Below are positions 1-7,759 of a stretch of 64,000 nucleotides of DNA, in pieces. Under the pieces are notes generated by a model, which was not told the DNA's origin, made no database searches, and saw only the letters and a program-made list of their open reading frames with translations. Source of the DNA: DASXRU01 sp033856235. Lineage in GTDB: Bacteria; Acidobacteriota; Blastocatellia; Pyrinomonadales; Pyrinomonadaceae. Both the position numbers and the translations under genes were made by a program. The DNA lies in assembly GCA_033856235.1 (NCBI GenBank), contig JAWVFI010000085.1:5304-69303 (forward strand), read 5' to 3'. Each line of letters starts with the position of its first letter. The first letter of the stretch is position 1.

Positions 1-1896
1 CAGAACTGGCCCGGCAATTCTGAGACTTGTTTGCTTTAGCTGATCGTCTTTCTCAAGCGTAGGTTTCGCGGCGGAATTTGCTTTTAAGAATTCCTCAACC
101 CGCGTGTTGAGACTTGCGTCTTTCACCAGGCCTCGGTTGGTTCGATTCGCGACTTTGACAGCTTCCAATTCGGGCACGGCACTGGCGGCAAACACTAACC
201 AGAGTTTTTCCGTCCCTTGTTCGGCGTCAAATACGAACCAACTCTGTTGCGGAATTTCCACCCTCTGATTTTCAGCCACATAAGACAACCCATCATTGGC
301 CGTGGTTGAGGGAAAGAGCACCACAAATGAAGTCGCGCCATCAGCCGAAGGGCCTTCGTTGAGAATGTACAGGTAGCCGGGTTGCGTACTACTTAAGTTC
401 AAGCGAACCCGGTAGTCTTTCTCAAAATTGATCTCTCCTGACAATCTGAAAGGGTCTTCGAACGGCCGCCCCTCGCGATACTTTTGCACCGTCATCCAGT
501 AACTGAGTTTGCGCTCGGCGACGGGAGCCGAGGGCGGAACTGGAGCCACTCCGGTTGCGGGACGCAATCGAGACCAATTCGCCGCGACGGCAATGCCTGC
601 GACGAGAACTACGGCCAGAGCTATGCCGGCAATGAGCTTGGTGCGACGAGGTTGCCTGCTTTCGATCGCTTCGGATTCAGATCGCCTTGTAGTTGCCGAA
701 TCGGCTCCGGGAACCCTGGCGGATGTTGCCGGCAAGCCTGAGGGCGGAGCGACTGAGCGCTCAATTTCCACATCCAGCTCCAACCGTCGCTTCAGGTTCC
801 GCAGGTCGATAAGCATGTCCTTCGCGGTTTGATACCGCTCGTCAGTATTCTTCGCCAGCGCCTTACTAACAATGCGCTGCAACTCCGGCGGAACGTTCCC
901 ACCGCCTAACGCACTCAGCAGGAGCGGTTCCTTCTCCAGGATGTCCACAATCGTGTGGCTGCTGGTGACGCCAGTGAAAGGAACGCGGCCGGAGATCATC
1001 TCGTAAATGACGACGCCGGTACTCCACAAATCGGTGCGCTCATCGACTCGCAACGCCTGGGCTTGCTCGGGGGACATGTAATTAACGGTGCCCATAATGC
1101 TGCCAGGAATGGTTCGGACCAGTACGGCGGTATTTGCCTCCGTGTCGGATAGCCCGCCCGTTGTCACCGGCTCTGACAGTTTTGCCAGACCAAAGTCCAA
1201 CACCTTTACCACGCGGTCACGGCGGCGGACCATGATATTTTCGGGTTTAATGTCACGGTGAACGATCTTGGCCTCGTGGGCGGCGTCGAGGGCCGCGACC
1301 ACCTGCATACTGATGTCGATCATTTCCGCGAGCTTGAGTTGCTTTCCGATGAGGTGTTCGCGCAGGGTCGCGCCATCGACATATTCGCTGACAATGAAAT
1401 GGAGCGAATCAGTGTCGCCAAACTCGAAGATAGTCAGGATGTTCGGCTGGTTGAGGGAGGAAGCGAGTTTTGCTTCCTGCTTGAAGCGCTGCATCCGCCG
1501 TTTGTCAGCAGCCACATCCGCGGGAAGTATTTTTAGAGCCACGGTGCGATCGAGGTTGATGTCCTGCGCCAGGTAAACCTCACCCATTCCACCCTCGCCG
1601 AGCTTTTTAAGAATGCGGTAATGACTGATGAGCTGGTCGGGCTCCAAGACGTCCTGGTTAACTTCGGAGCCATCGGCTTCTGCGGCCAGCAACGAAGCGA
1701 CTTCCGCAACCGCCGGGGCCTGAATGAAATTTTCCTGGTCGGCGTGGTGGTGAGAATCGATGAGCTTTTCGACTTCGCGGCGCAATGATTCGTCCGCGCC
1801 ACACTGACCCGCGACGTAGGCTTTACGCTGGTCGGGTTCCAGGGCGAGCGCGGATTTGAAGATGCCGCTAATCTGCTGCCATCGTTCCGGCTGCAT
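1..1896 (-). CDS. Serine/threonine protein kinase with DUF4384-like C-terminal region (partial, cut by window edge)
   Basis: The gene starts with ATG at 1896 and runs left off the window, so 632 codons are visible and the C-terminus is missing. A Hanks-type kinase domain covers roughly residues 90-355: glycine loop LGEGGMGEVYLAQD near residue 100, catalytic loop IVHRDIKPEN near 211, LDFGLAK near 234 and NYMSPEQA near 272. One membrane segment (about 415-435, LIAGIALAVVLVAGIAV) separates it from an outer part. After it, motifs such as YWMTVQKY and PGYLYILNEGP resemble the DUF4384 domain often fused to acidobacterial kinases. The N-terminal 60 residues look like the regulatory segment typical of kinases paired with ECF factors. 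The start codon shares one base with the stop of the upstream sigma gene (TGATG), so the two are probably translationally coupled. The kinase call is firm; its signal and targets are unknown. Confidence 0.93.
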   Translation of the reverse strand, partial: MQPERWQQISGIFKSALALEPDQRKAYVAGQCGADESLRREVEKLIDSHHHADQENFIQAPAVAEVASLLAAEADGSEVNQDVLEPDQLISHYRILKKLGEGGMGEVYLAQDINLDRTVALKILPADVAADKRRMQRFKQEAKLASSLNQPNILTIFEFGDTDSLHFIVSEYVDGATLREHLIGKQLKLAEMIDISMQVVAALDAAHEAKIVHRDIKPENIMVRRRDRVVKVLDFGLAKLSEPVTTGGLSDTEANTAVLVRTIPGSIMGTVNYMSPEQAQALRVDERTDLWSTGVVIYEMISGRVPFTGVTSSHTIVDILEKEPLLLSALGGGNVPPELQRIVSKALAKNTDERYQTAKDMLIDLRNLKRRLELDVEIERSVAPPSGLPATSARVPGADSATTRRSESEAIESRQPRRTKLIAGIALAVVLVAGIAVAANWSRLRPATGVAPVPPSAPVAERKLSYWMTVQKYREGRPFEDPFRLSGEINFEKDYRVRLNLSSTQPGYLYILNEGPSADGATSFVVLFPSTTANDGLSYVAENQRVEIPQQSWFVFDAEQGTEKLWLVFAASAVPELEAVKVANRTNRGLVKDASLNTRVEEFLKANSAAKPTLEKDDQLKQTSLRIAGPVL

Positions 1897-2477
1897 CAGG
1901 CCACACTCCCGCTTAGTTCCTGGTAAAGCCAGGCTCTGGCCATATTCCAATCGCGCGTTACCGTGTTCTCAGAGATCTTCAAGACGCCGGCAATCTCTTC
2001 GTTGTTCAGACCGCCAAAATATCGCAACTCCACCACCTGGCCGCGGCGCGGATCCATTTCGGCCAGGCGCAGCAGCGCTTCGTCCAGCAGCAGTAACGCC
2101 GGGGCGCGTTCGTGGGCCACCATCGCGGTTTCATCGAGAGAAATCTTCTGTAGCCCACCGCCGCGTTTCGCGTAGGCGTGGAGCCGCGCGTGGTCAATCA
2201 GGATGCGGCGCATGATCTGCGCGGAGATGGCAAAGAAGTGTGAACGATTTGCCCAATGGACGTTTTTCTGATCGACCAGACGCACATAAGCTTCATTAAT
2301 CAGCGCCGTGGTCTGCAGCGTATGGCCCTTTTGCTCGCGGTTCATATAGCGCTTCGCCATTTTGTGGAGTTCGTCGTAGACAAGGGGATAGAGCTGATCG
2401 AGCGCGGTTTGATTTCCGTTGCTCCATTCGGCAAGCAACTGCGTAATCTCGTGCGGCGAACGGGAAGGGTCTCTCAT
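1896..2477 (-). CDS. ECF-subfamily RNA polymerase sigma factor (TIGR02999-like)
   Basis: 193 aa. The N-terminal part (DELHKMAKRYMNREQKGHTL, then ALINEAYVRLVD) is sigma region 2 of the sigma-70 ECF group common in Acidobacteria and Planctomycetes (TIGR02999 / Sigma70_ECF). The conserved IMRRILIDHAR and KRGGG motifs follow. Region 4 lies at about residues 130-185, with a helix-turn-helix in LNNEEIAGVLKISENTVTRDW. It should direct RNA polymerase to a small regulon. It sits directly upstream of, and overlaps by one base, a transmembrane Ser/Thr kinase, which is the usual genomic partner of this sigma family. No anti-sigma factor is visible, so control by phosphorylation is a reasonable inference. 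Confidence 0.93.
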   Translation of the reverse strand: MRDPSRSPHEITQLLAEWSNGNQTALDQLYPLVYDELHKMAKRYMNREQKGHTLQTTALINEAYVRLVDQKNVHWANRSHFFAISAQIMRRILIDHARLHAYAKRGGGLQKISLDETAMVAHERAPALLLLDEALLRLAEMDPRRGQVVELRYFGGLNNEEIAGVLKISENTVTRDWNMARAWLYQELSGSVA

Positions 2478-2510
2478 GGGCGGCGGGCCAAGTGTAACAC
2501 CATAAGCCAG

Positions 2511-2597
2511 TCAGAACCGCCAGCGGTAGCGGGCGGTTGATCTAGCCCAGTCATCGCCAGCGAGAGGTCAACTGCCCGCTACCACAGGCGGTTCTGA
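2511..2597. repeat. Long imperfect inverted repeat between dnaB and the sigma gene
   Basis: Two 30-base arms, 2511-2540 and 2568-2597, match as inverted copies at 27 of 30 positions around a 27-base loop. The arm core is AACCGCCAGCGGTAGCGGGC. The hairpin lies directly after the dnaB stop codon but has no T-run, so it looks more like a palindromic repeat element than a simple intrinsic terminator. A single arm of the same sequence occurs at 51578-51603. Confidence 0.8.
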
Positions 2598-2598
2598 T

Positions 2599-4029
2599 TT
2601 ATTCGGAAGAATCTCGTTTCTGCGAGCGCCCGGAGGAGGATGAACGGCTGAAGCTACTGAGGTAGGGACCGAGGTCGTCACGATCGAGATCGGCGAATTT
2701 CGCGAATTGACTGATAAAGGCAAGATAGCTGGTGCCGGTCGGGCCGTTGCGTTGCTTCGCGAGAATCAACTCGGCGATGTTCTTGTTTTCTTCGGTCCGG
2801 TTGTACTGTTCTTCGCGATAGATGAAGGCCACCAGGTCAGCGTCCTGTTCGATGGCTCCGGATTCCCGCAAGTCCGCGAGCTGCGGCCGGTGATCGGTGC
2901 GGTTTTCCGGCGCGCGTGATAACTGCGACAGGGCGACCAGGGGAATGTTCAGCTCTTTGGCAACGGATTTCAATTCGCGGGAGATTTGCGAAACTTCCTG
3001 CTGCCGCGATTCGAACCGCCCACTCGAACCGGACATCAGCTGCAGGTAGTCAACGATGATCAGATCCAGCTTCTTCTGCTCTACCAGCAAGCGGCGGGCT
3101 TTCGCTCGCAACTCCAGCACCGTGATGGCCGGCGTGTCATCAACGTAGATGCGTGCTTCGGAAAGTTTGCCCAGCGCCCCCGCCAGGCGCGTCCATTCGT
3201 CGCGTGATAGAAAGCCGCTGCGAAACTTCTGCGCGTCCACATTCGCTTGCGAGCAAAGCATGCGCATTGCCAAAGCTTCCGAGGACATCTCTAACGAAAA
3301 AATACCCACCACCGCCTGGGCCTGAAGAGCCGCATGCTCAGCCAAAGTGAGGGCCAGGCTTGTCTTACCCATCGACGGGCGCGCCGCAATCACAATTAGA
3401 TCAGCCGGTTGTAATCCCGAAGTCAACGCGTCGAGGTCTCTAAAGCCTGTCGTTAGTCCCGTAAGTACAACAGCCCGGCCCTGCATGGCCTCAACCTTTT
3501 CAAGTACGCGATCGGCAACGGGCTTGATGTGCTCAAAGCCCTGACGAATGCGCTCATCCGCCAGTTCGAAAATAGCGTGCTCAGCATGGTCCAGAATACT
3601 TTCTGGTTCATCCTCCTGATCCAGGGCTTCGGTCGTGATTTTGGCTGCGGCCTTGACCAGTTTGCGTAAGAGTGCTTTACCCCGAACGATCTTGGCGTAC
3701 TGCCCAATGCCTGTCACGTGTGGCAAGCCATAAGTGAGATTAGTGAGAAAGCCCATCCCACCGACGCCTTCAAGGGCTTGGTCACGTCGCAATTCTTCGG
3801 CAATCAGGATGGGATTAATTTCTGAACCGTGCTCGAAAAGCACAATCATCGCTTGGAAGATCCGACGGTTGGACGGCACGTAGAAATCTTCGGGTTTTAG
3901 GAGTTCGATTGCTTGGCTAATCAGTGCATTATCTAACACCACGGCACCCAGAATAGCGCGCTCAGTTTCGGGACTGCTAGGTAACGACCTTTCGAGATTC
4001 GGTCCGCGAATGGGGTCGGGCGTAGCCAT
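2599..4029 (-). CDS. dnaB: Replicative DNA helicase DnaB
   Basis: 476 aa, normal length for the family. It unwinds DNA at the replication fork as a hexamer. The N-terminal primase-interacting domain (about 15-115) begins PSSPETERAILGAVVLDN. The RecA-like C-terminal domain (about 190-450) carries Walker A ARPSMGKTSLALTLAEH, Walker B LDLIIVDYLQLMSG, and the conserved QVSQISRELKSVAKEL and ALSQLSRAPENR segments. The tail is Ser-rich and ends in SQKRDSSE. No intein is visible. It follows the rplI-rpsR-rpsF block, a common bacterial arrangement, but a small unknown gene and hairpin repeats lie between rplI and dnaB, so it may have its own promoter in the AT-rich 4030-4163 gap. Confidence 0.98.
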   Translation of the reverse strand: MATPDPIRGPNLERSLPSSPETERAILGAVVLDNALISQAIELLKPEDFYVPSNRRIFQAMIVLFEHGSEINPILIAEELRRDQALEGVGGMGFLTNLTYGLPHVTGIGQYAKIVRGKALLRKLVKAAAKITTEALDQEDEPESILDHAEHAIFELADERIRQGFEHIKPVADRVLEKVEAMQGRAVVLTGLTTGFRDLDALTSGLQPADLIVIAARPSMGKTSLALTLAEHAALQAQAVVGIFSLEMSSEALAMRMLCSQANVDAQKFRSGFLSRDEWTRLAGALGKLSEARIYVDDTPAITVLELRAKARRLLVEQKKLDLIIVDYLQLMSGSSGRFESRQQEVSQISRELKSVAKELNIPLVALSQLSRAPENRTDHRPQLADLRESGAIEQDADLVAFIYREEQYNRTEENKNIAELILAKQRNGPTGTSYLAFISQFAKFADLDRDDLGPYLSSFSRSSSSGRSQKRDSSE

Positions 4030-4163
4030 TGTTTTTTGGAGTGGTAAAGAGTTACAGCCTAGATCGAGAAGGGCGCCACATTAAACTCTTAGCGGAAATT
4101 AAGCGAATTTTTCCGGGATTTATTTTTTTTTAGCAGTTTTGAGCCGCGGATCCAGAGAGGTTT

Positions 4164-4481
4164 TCAGCTCTCGCTGGCATCGGAATCAGGTCTCGTTAAC
4201 GCTTGGTCAAATGCTTCGTCGAGGCAATCAGCAATGCTTCGCCAATTAATGCCACGAAACTCTGACTGAGCCTCGGTACTCGTAATAAGAATAAGCTGCT
4301 CGCGGAAACGATCCGCTTCTTCGCGGGAAGAAAACAAGCCGACGGGAAGGTAGTCCTTAGATTGTGCGTTGCGGACATTATGGAGATTATTCCGTATCAC
4401 ATTCTCTAAGGTGCGGATGAGCGTGGCGTTTTCATTTACGCTGTACTCAACCACGAAGGCCTTTAATGCGATGCTGAACAT
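4164..4481 (-). CDS. Small conserved-looking protein of unknown function
   Basis: 105 aa from the ATG at 4481 (MFSIALKAFVVEY), which is preceded by AGAGAGAA at a usable distance. A TTG 48 bases upstream would add 16 residues but is less likely. The protein is soluble and mixed alpha/beta in character, with no signal peptide or membrane segment; the middle reads DYLPVGLFSSREEADRFREQ and the acidic C-terminus ends PDSDASES. It lies between rplI and dnaB on the same strand. I do not recognise the family. Confidence 0.6.
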   Translation of the reverse strand: MFSIALKAFVVEYSVNENATLIRTLENVIRNNLHNVRNAQSKDYLPVGLFSSREEADRFREQLILITSTEAQSEFRGINWRSIADCLDEAFDQALTRPDSDASES

Positions 4482-4540
4482 AGTTCTCTCTACTTCACGT
4501 GTCGAAGGATTCCAGACCGACGGTATCAATTGCCGACTTT

Positions 4541-4656
4541 CTGGGGCTTGCGCCCAAGCTTTGAGCTGTCCCCCGCTTCGCGGGCTTGGCTCGCTATCGA
4601 CTCTTTCCTGGGGCTTACGCCCCAGGCTTTATGCTGACGCCCGCTTCGCGGGCTGA
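4541..4656. repeat. Tandem pair of hairpin-rich repeats downstream of rplI
   Basis: Two related units (about 4541-4587 and 4607-4656) each contain a GGGGCTT-(a/g)-CGCCC hairpin followed by CCCGCTTCGCGGGCT. The second unit has a perfect 8-bp stem, CCTGGGGC-TTAC-GCCCCAGG (4607-4626). They lie after the rplI stop codon and could end or attenuate ribosomal-protein transcription, but no clear T-tract follows. Confidence 0.7.
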
Positions 4657-4659
4657 GAA

Positions 4660-5208
4660 CTACGCGCCGTTTTCTGAGGAATGATCCTCGGCGGCCTGCG
4701 TTGATTCGGGCGTTTCCTCAGCGTCGGCCGGTGCGGGTGCCGCTACTTCCACACCGCCTTCGCCCGTAATCTTCACCGGCACATCAATCACCACCTCGCG
4801 GTGCAGACGCACCGGGACCGTAAAATCTCCAGGCGTCTTGATCGGCTCTTTCAAAGTAATCCGCCGCCGATCGATTTCATAGCCCTTGTCCTTCAGGGCC
4901 TGGGTGATGTCCATGGAAGTGACTGAGCCATAGAGCAACCCCTGCTCACCAATCTTGCGTTCAAAGGTCAGGCTTAGCGATTTCATTTGCTGAGCCTGGG
5001 CTTCGGCGCCGGAACGGTCCTTTGCTTCACGCTTCAATAGTGCGGCGCGTTCCGACTCAATCTGCTTCACGTTGCTGGCGGTGGCTTCGACTGCCAGTTT
5101 GCGTGGCAACAGATAGTTCCGCGCGTAACCGGCCTTCACCCGAACTACCTCGCCGCGAGCGCCCAGATCGTCGATATCCTCGCGCAAGAGAATCTTTTTA
5201 TGTGGCAT
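4660..5208 (-). CDS. rplI: 50S ribosomal protein L9
   Basis: 182 aa, longer than the usual ~150 because of an acidic, Ala/Pro/Glu-rich C-terminal tail (about residues 150-182). The N-terminal RNA-binding domain has the L9 signature: ILLREDIDDLGARGEVVRVK, then GYARNYLLPRKLAVEAT. A long connecting helix and the C-terminal domain (GLLYGSVTSMDITQALKDKG) follow. It is preceded by an AGGGGAA Shine-Dalgarno and lies 18 bases after rpsR. It belongs to the rpsF-rpsR-rplI operon. Confidence 0.98.
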   Translation of the reverse strand: MPHKKILLREDIDDLGARGEVVRVKAGYARNYLLPRKLAVEATASNVKQIESERAALLKREAKDRSGAEAQAQQMKSLSLTFERKIGEQGLLYGSVTSMDITQALKDKGYEIDRRRITLKEPIKTPGDFTVPVRLHREVVIDVPVKITGEGGVEVAAPAPADAEETPESTQAAEDHSSENGA

Positions 5209-5226
5209 CTATTTATTCCCCTGTTC

Positions 5227-5547
5227 TTAGTCTGCGGCGTACGGCAGCAGAGCGATGTTGCGCGCGCGCTTGATGGCTTCCGCCAGCATCCGCTGGTGGG
5301 TGGCGCAGGAACCCGAAATCCGGCGCGGCACAATCTTGCCGCGCTCCGGAATGTAATTCTGCAAAAGCTTCACATCTTTGAAGTCGATCAAATCCGTCTT
5401 CTCAATGCAGAAGCGGCAAATCTTGCGCCGGTGCATGCGCCGTCCGCCGCCGCGACCACCGCCGCGACCACCGCGCGAATCTCCGTCGTAATCGCGTTCA
5501 AAGCGGCTATCAAACCGGCTTTCCCGATCGTCGTAATTACTTGACAT
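5227..5547 (-). CDS. rpsR: 30S ribosomal protein S18 with Arg/Gly-rich N-terminal extension
   Basis: 106 aa. Residues about 38-106 are a standard S18: KICRFCIEKTDLIDFKD, LLQNYIPERGKIVPRRISG, then CATHQRMLAEAIKRARNIAL. The first ~37 residues are an unusual extension rich in Arg, Gly and Asp (for example DGDSRGGRGGGRGGGRR). The start has a GGAG motif five bases upstream. It sits between rpsF and rplI in the expected operon order. Confidence 0.97.
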   Translation of the reverse strand: MSSNYDDRESRFDSRFERDYDGDSRGGRGGGRGGGRRMHRRKICRFCIEKTDLIDFKDVKLLQNYIPERGKIVPRRISGSCATHQRMLAEAIKRARNIALLPYAAD

Positions 5548-5565
5548 ACTCTCCTCTATCCTTCT

Positions 5566-5660
5566 TCGCGTAACGCAAACTTCAGTTGCGGTTGCTTACC
5601 ATGACGCCCGCGGCGTTGTTTACTCGCAAACTAAAGTTTGCGCTACAAGGTAAGGCGTTA
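5566..5660. repeat. Hairpin repeat in the rpsF-rpsR spacer (CGCAAACT family)
   Basis: The spacer contains a TAACGCAAACT segment near 5571 and a perfect short hairpin CGCAAACT-AA-AGTTTGCG at 5625-5642 followed by GCTACAAGG. The same core, CGCAAACTAACAG, recurs in the larger palindrome at 58415-58527, so this is a dispersed repeat rather than a gene-specific element. It lies inside a ribosomal-protein operon. Confidence 0.6.
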
Positions 5661-5664
5661 CAGA

Positions 5665-6093
5665 TCAATAAGCTTCGTCGAAAGACGCTGCCGGGGCTAC
5701 TGGAGTTGCCGCCGGCGCCGACTCGGTCTTCTTACCTGAAGGTCTCTTCGCGGCTTTCCGCGCGCGCTTGTCGGCAAACTTTTGCGCCCGCCGGCGATCT
5801 TCATCAACTCGGACGGTGATGTAGCGAATGATGCGGTCATTGACACGCATGCGGCGCTCCAACTCCGCAATCTCTTTGCCGGAGCCTTCGATTTCCAGCA
5901 GAATGTAGGTGCCGTCGTTCTTGCGGCCAATGGGATAGGCCAGGCGACGCTTGCCCATGATTTCCGCTTTCGTAATCGTGCCGCCCTGATCGGTGACGAT
6001 GCGCTGAAAACCTTCGCTCAATTGCGCTACTTCATCCTCCGGGGCGTCCGAATCGATGATGAACATCACTTCGTAAATTCTATTTGCTGCCAA
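5665..6093 (-). CDS. rpsF: 30S ribosomal protein S6
   Basis: 142 aa. S6 core at residues about 5-100: YEVMFIIDSDAPEDEVAQL, GKRRLAYPIGRKNDGTYILL, RRMRVNDRIIRYITVRVDED. A basic then Ala/Pro-rich tail (ARKAAKRPSGKKTE...) extends it by about 40 residues over the E. coli core. It is the first ribosomal gene of the rpsF-rpsR-rplI operon and follows pth by a 27-base gap. Confidence 0.97.
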   Translation of the reverse strand: MAANRIYEVMFIIDSDAPEDEVAQLSEGFQRIVTDQGGTITKAEIMGKRRLAYPIGRKNDGTYILLEIEGSGKEIAELERRMRVNDRIIRYITVRVDEDRRRAQKFADKRARKAAKRPSGKKTESAPAATPVAPAASFDEAY

Positions 6094-6120
6094 AACTACT
6101 CCTCCGGTCTTATCTTTCGT

Positions 6121-6684
6121 TCAGTTATACAGAGACATTGCCTTCTCGACGCCGTCTCGCAAGATTACCTGCACCGCTTCCGCGCTGCGCGCCAGGACCT
6201 CGGCGACCTGGGGCCGCTGGCTTTTAGGAAATTCATCCAGCACAAAACTTTTCGTGTCGCTGAGTTCGTGTTCCGGCTGAATTCCAATCCGCAGCCGCAC
6301 AAACTCATCGGAACCAAGGGCGGCGATTAGTGACTTCAAGCCGTTGTGCCCGCCCGCGCTGCCTCGAGGCCGGATGCGAATCGTTCCCAGGGGCAACGCC
6401 AGATCATCACTAATAACTATTAACTGATTCGCGATGCCTTGCCCTTCATACTTCGCCTGCAGGCATTTGACCGCTTCCCCACTTAGGTTCATGTAGGTCT
6501 GCGGCTTGACCAGCAGAGCCCTGCGTCCTGCTATGTCCGCGTTCCCGACGAGCGATTGGCATGCCCGGCGCTTTACTAATGCGCCGGTCGCTGTCGCGAT
6601 CCTGTCAATGAGCATGAAACCCAGGTTATGGCGCGTCCACTCATACTCCGCGCCGGGATTGCCCAAACCAACGATGAGAGGCAT
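6121..6684 (-). CDS. pth: Peptidyl-tRNA hydrolase
   Basis: 187 aa, usual length. It releases tRNA from prematurely dropped peptidyl-tRNAs in the cytosol. Motifs: IVGLGNPGAEYEWTRHNLGF at the N-terminus (the His of RHNLG is the catalytic base), VKPQTYMNLSGEAV, VISDDLALPLGTIRIRPRG, then SAGGHNGLKSLIAALGSDEF and RLRIGI. It is encoded between rplY and rpsF, a widely conserved neighbourhood. Confidence 0.97.
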   Translation of the reverse strand: MPLIVGLGNPGAEYEWTRHNLGFMLIDRIATATGALVKRRACQSLVGNADIAGRRALLVKPQTYMNLSGEAVKCLQAKYEGQGIANQLIVISDDLALPLGTIRIRPRGSAGGHNGLKSLIAALGSDEFVRLRIGIQPEHELSDTKSFVLDEFPKSQRPQVAEVLARSAEAVQVILRDGVEKAMSLYN

Positions 6685-6835
6685 GACATTGCCGATTTCC
6701 GATTGTCAATTTCCAATTTGCCGCGTGACTGCTGATTGCCGATCAAATTACCAGAACGCTTCCTGCTCCCACGAGAAGAGAGAACCTGATACCGCGAACC
6801 AATTGACAATCGGCATCTGGCAATCGCCAATGACC
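6685..6835. repeat. MITE-like palindromic repeat filling the rplY-pth spacer
   Basis: The left end, GACATTGCCGATTTCCGATT (from 6685), is identical to the left end of the repeat at 7555. The right end (6807-6835, CAATCGGCATCTGGCAATCG then CCAATGACC) is an imperfect inverted version of it and stops exactly at the rplY stop codon. No open frame is supported inside. Confidence 0.7.
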
Positions 6836-7519
6836 CTATTCCTTCTTGCCCTTGTCCGGCTCGCCGCCCTCTTCGTCTTCCTTCTTCTTGCCAATTAGCT
6901 CGGGCTCGGCGGCACCTTCGGCCTCCACTGGCGCAACTTCGACGACTTCTTCCTTCACGAAGCCGACCGTAGCTACCACAGTCTCCGGCGATGCCAGGAT
7001 TTCGATCTTTTCATCGACTGGCAAATCTGAGATGTGCAACACGTCATGGACTCCCAGGTGCGCCACATCCACATCGATCGATTCAGGAATGTCCCGGGGA
7101 TCGCAGCGAATTTCGATCTCGCGGAGAATCTGTTCCAGAACTCCCTGCTGCTCGCGCACGCCGATGGGTTCACCTGTCAGGTGCAGCGGCACCGTAACTT
7201 CGATCTTCTCGCCGACAACCAGCCGTCTAAAGTCCGCGTGCACGAGGCGGCCGCGAATCGGATCAATCTGGCGGTCATGAAACATGACCTCGCTCGGCCC
7301 GACGCCATCAACCTCGAGAGTGAAGATGGTATTGCGGCCTGTATCCGAGCGCAAAATCGCCGCCAACTCTTTCAACGGCGCCATCGCCGCGACCGTCCCG
7401 CCTTCACCGCCATAAATCGTAACCGGCACATTGCCATCGCGACGCGTCCGGCGCGCATCATTCTTGCCTCGTCCGTCGCGCACCGTGGCGCGTACCCTAA
7501 TGTCTTTTTTTTCAGCCAT
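6836..7519 (-). CDS. rplY: 50S ribosomal protein L25/general stress protein Ctc
   Basis: 227 aa, the long CTC form. The N-terminal 5S rRNA-binding L25 domain (about 1-95) includes VRDGRGKNDARRTRRDGNVP and VTIYGGEG; the C-terminal beta domain (about 100-190) contains VPLHLTGEPIGVREQQGVLE and DIPESIDVDVAHLGVHDVLH. An acidic/Lys tail (KKKEDEEGGEPDKGKKE) ends the protein. It is flanked on both sides by copies of the same palindromic repeat. Conserved order prs-rplY-pth. Confidence 0.96.
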   Translation of the reverse strand: MAEKKDIRVRATVRDGRGKNDARRTRRDGNVPVTIYGGEGGTVAAMAPLKELAAILRSDTGRNTIFTLEVDGVGPSEVMFHDRQIDPIRGRLVHADFRRLVVGEKIEVTVPLHLTGEPIGVREQQGVLEQILREIEIRCDPRDIPESIDVDVAHLGVHDVLHISDLPVDEKIEILASPETVVATVGFVKEEVVEVAPVEAEGAAEPELIGKKKEDEEGGEPDKGKKE

Positions 7520-7554
7520 ATTCGCTCTTTCTAAAACGTTCAGCGACCAACCGG

Positions 7555-7672
7555 GACATTGCCGATTTCCGATTGCGAATTGTCGATTTGAGTTTTTGAA
7601 TCCTCAGCTGGAGCCAGGATTAAATGGAAACTCTTTCAATCGGCAATTGGCAATCGGCATTCGGCATTGACC
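7555..7672. repeat. Second copy of the MITE-like repeat, rplY-prs spacer
   Basis: It starts with GACATTGCCGATTTCCGATT at 7555 and ends with CAATCGGCAATTGGCAATCG plus GCATTCGGCATTGACC at 7637-7672. The ends are imperfect inverted copies of each other. Compared with the 6685-6835 copy the termini are conserved and the middle differs, as expected for a non-autonomous palindromic element. Confidence 0.7.
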
Positions 7673-7759
7673 TGCTGATCGCTGATGGTCTTTCCTCAAG
7701 CCATCAGTGTTTGCCCTTCACGCGTTTATTCCCCGTATTTGGGTGACAGACTGGCTGTC

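Noticed and set aside
5782..6330. 182-codon open frame on the plus strand
   Set aside because: It is antisense to rpsF and pth, lacks a ribosome site and has a composition expected from a shadow frame.
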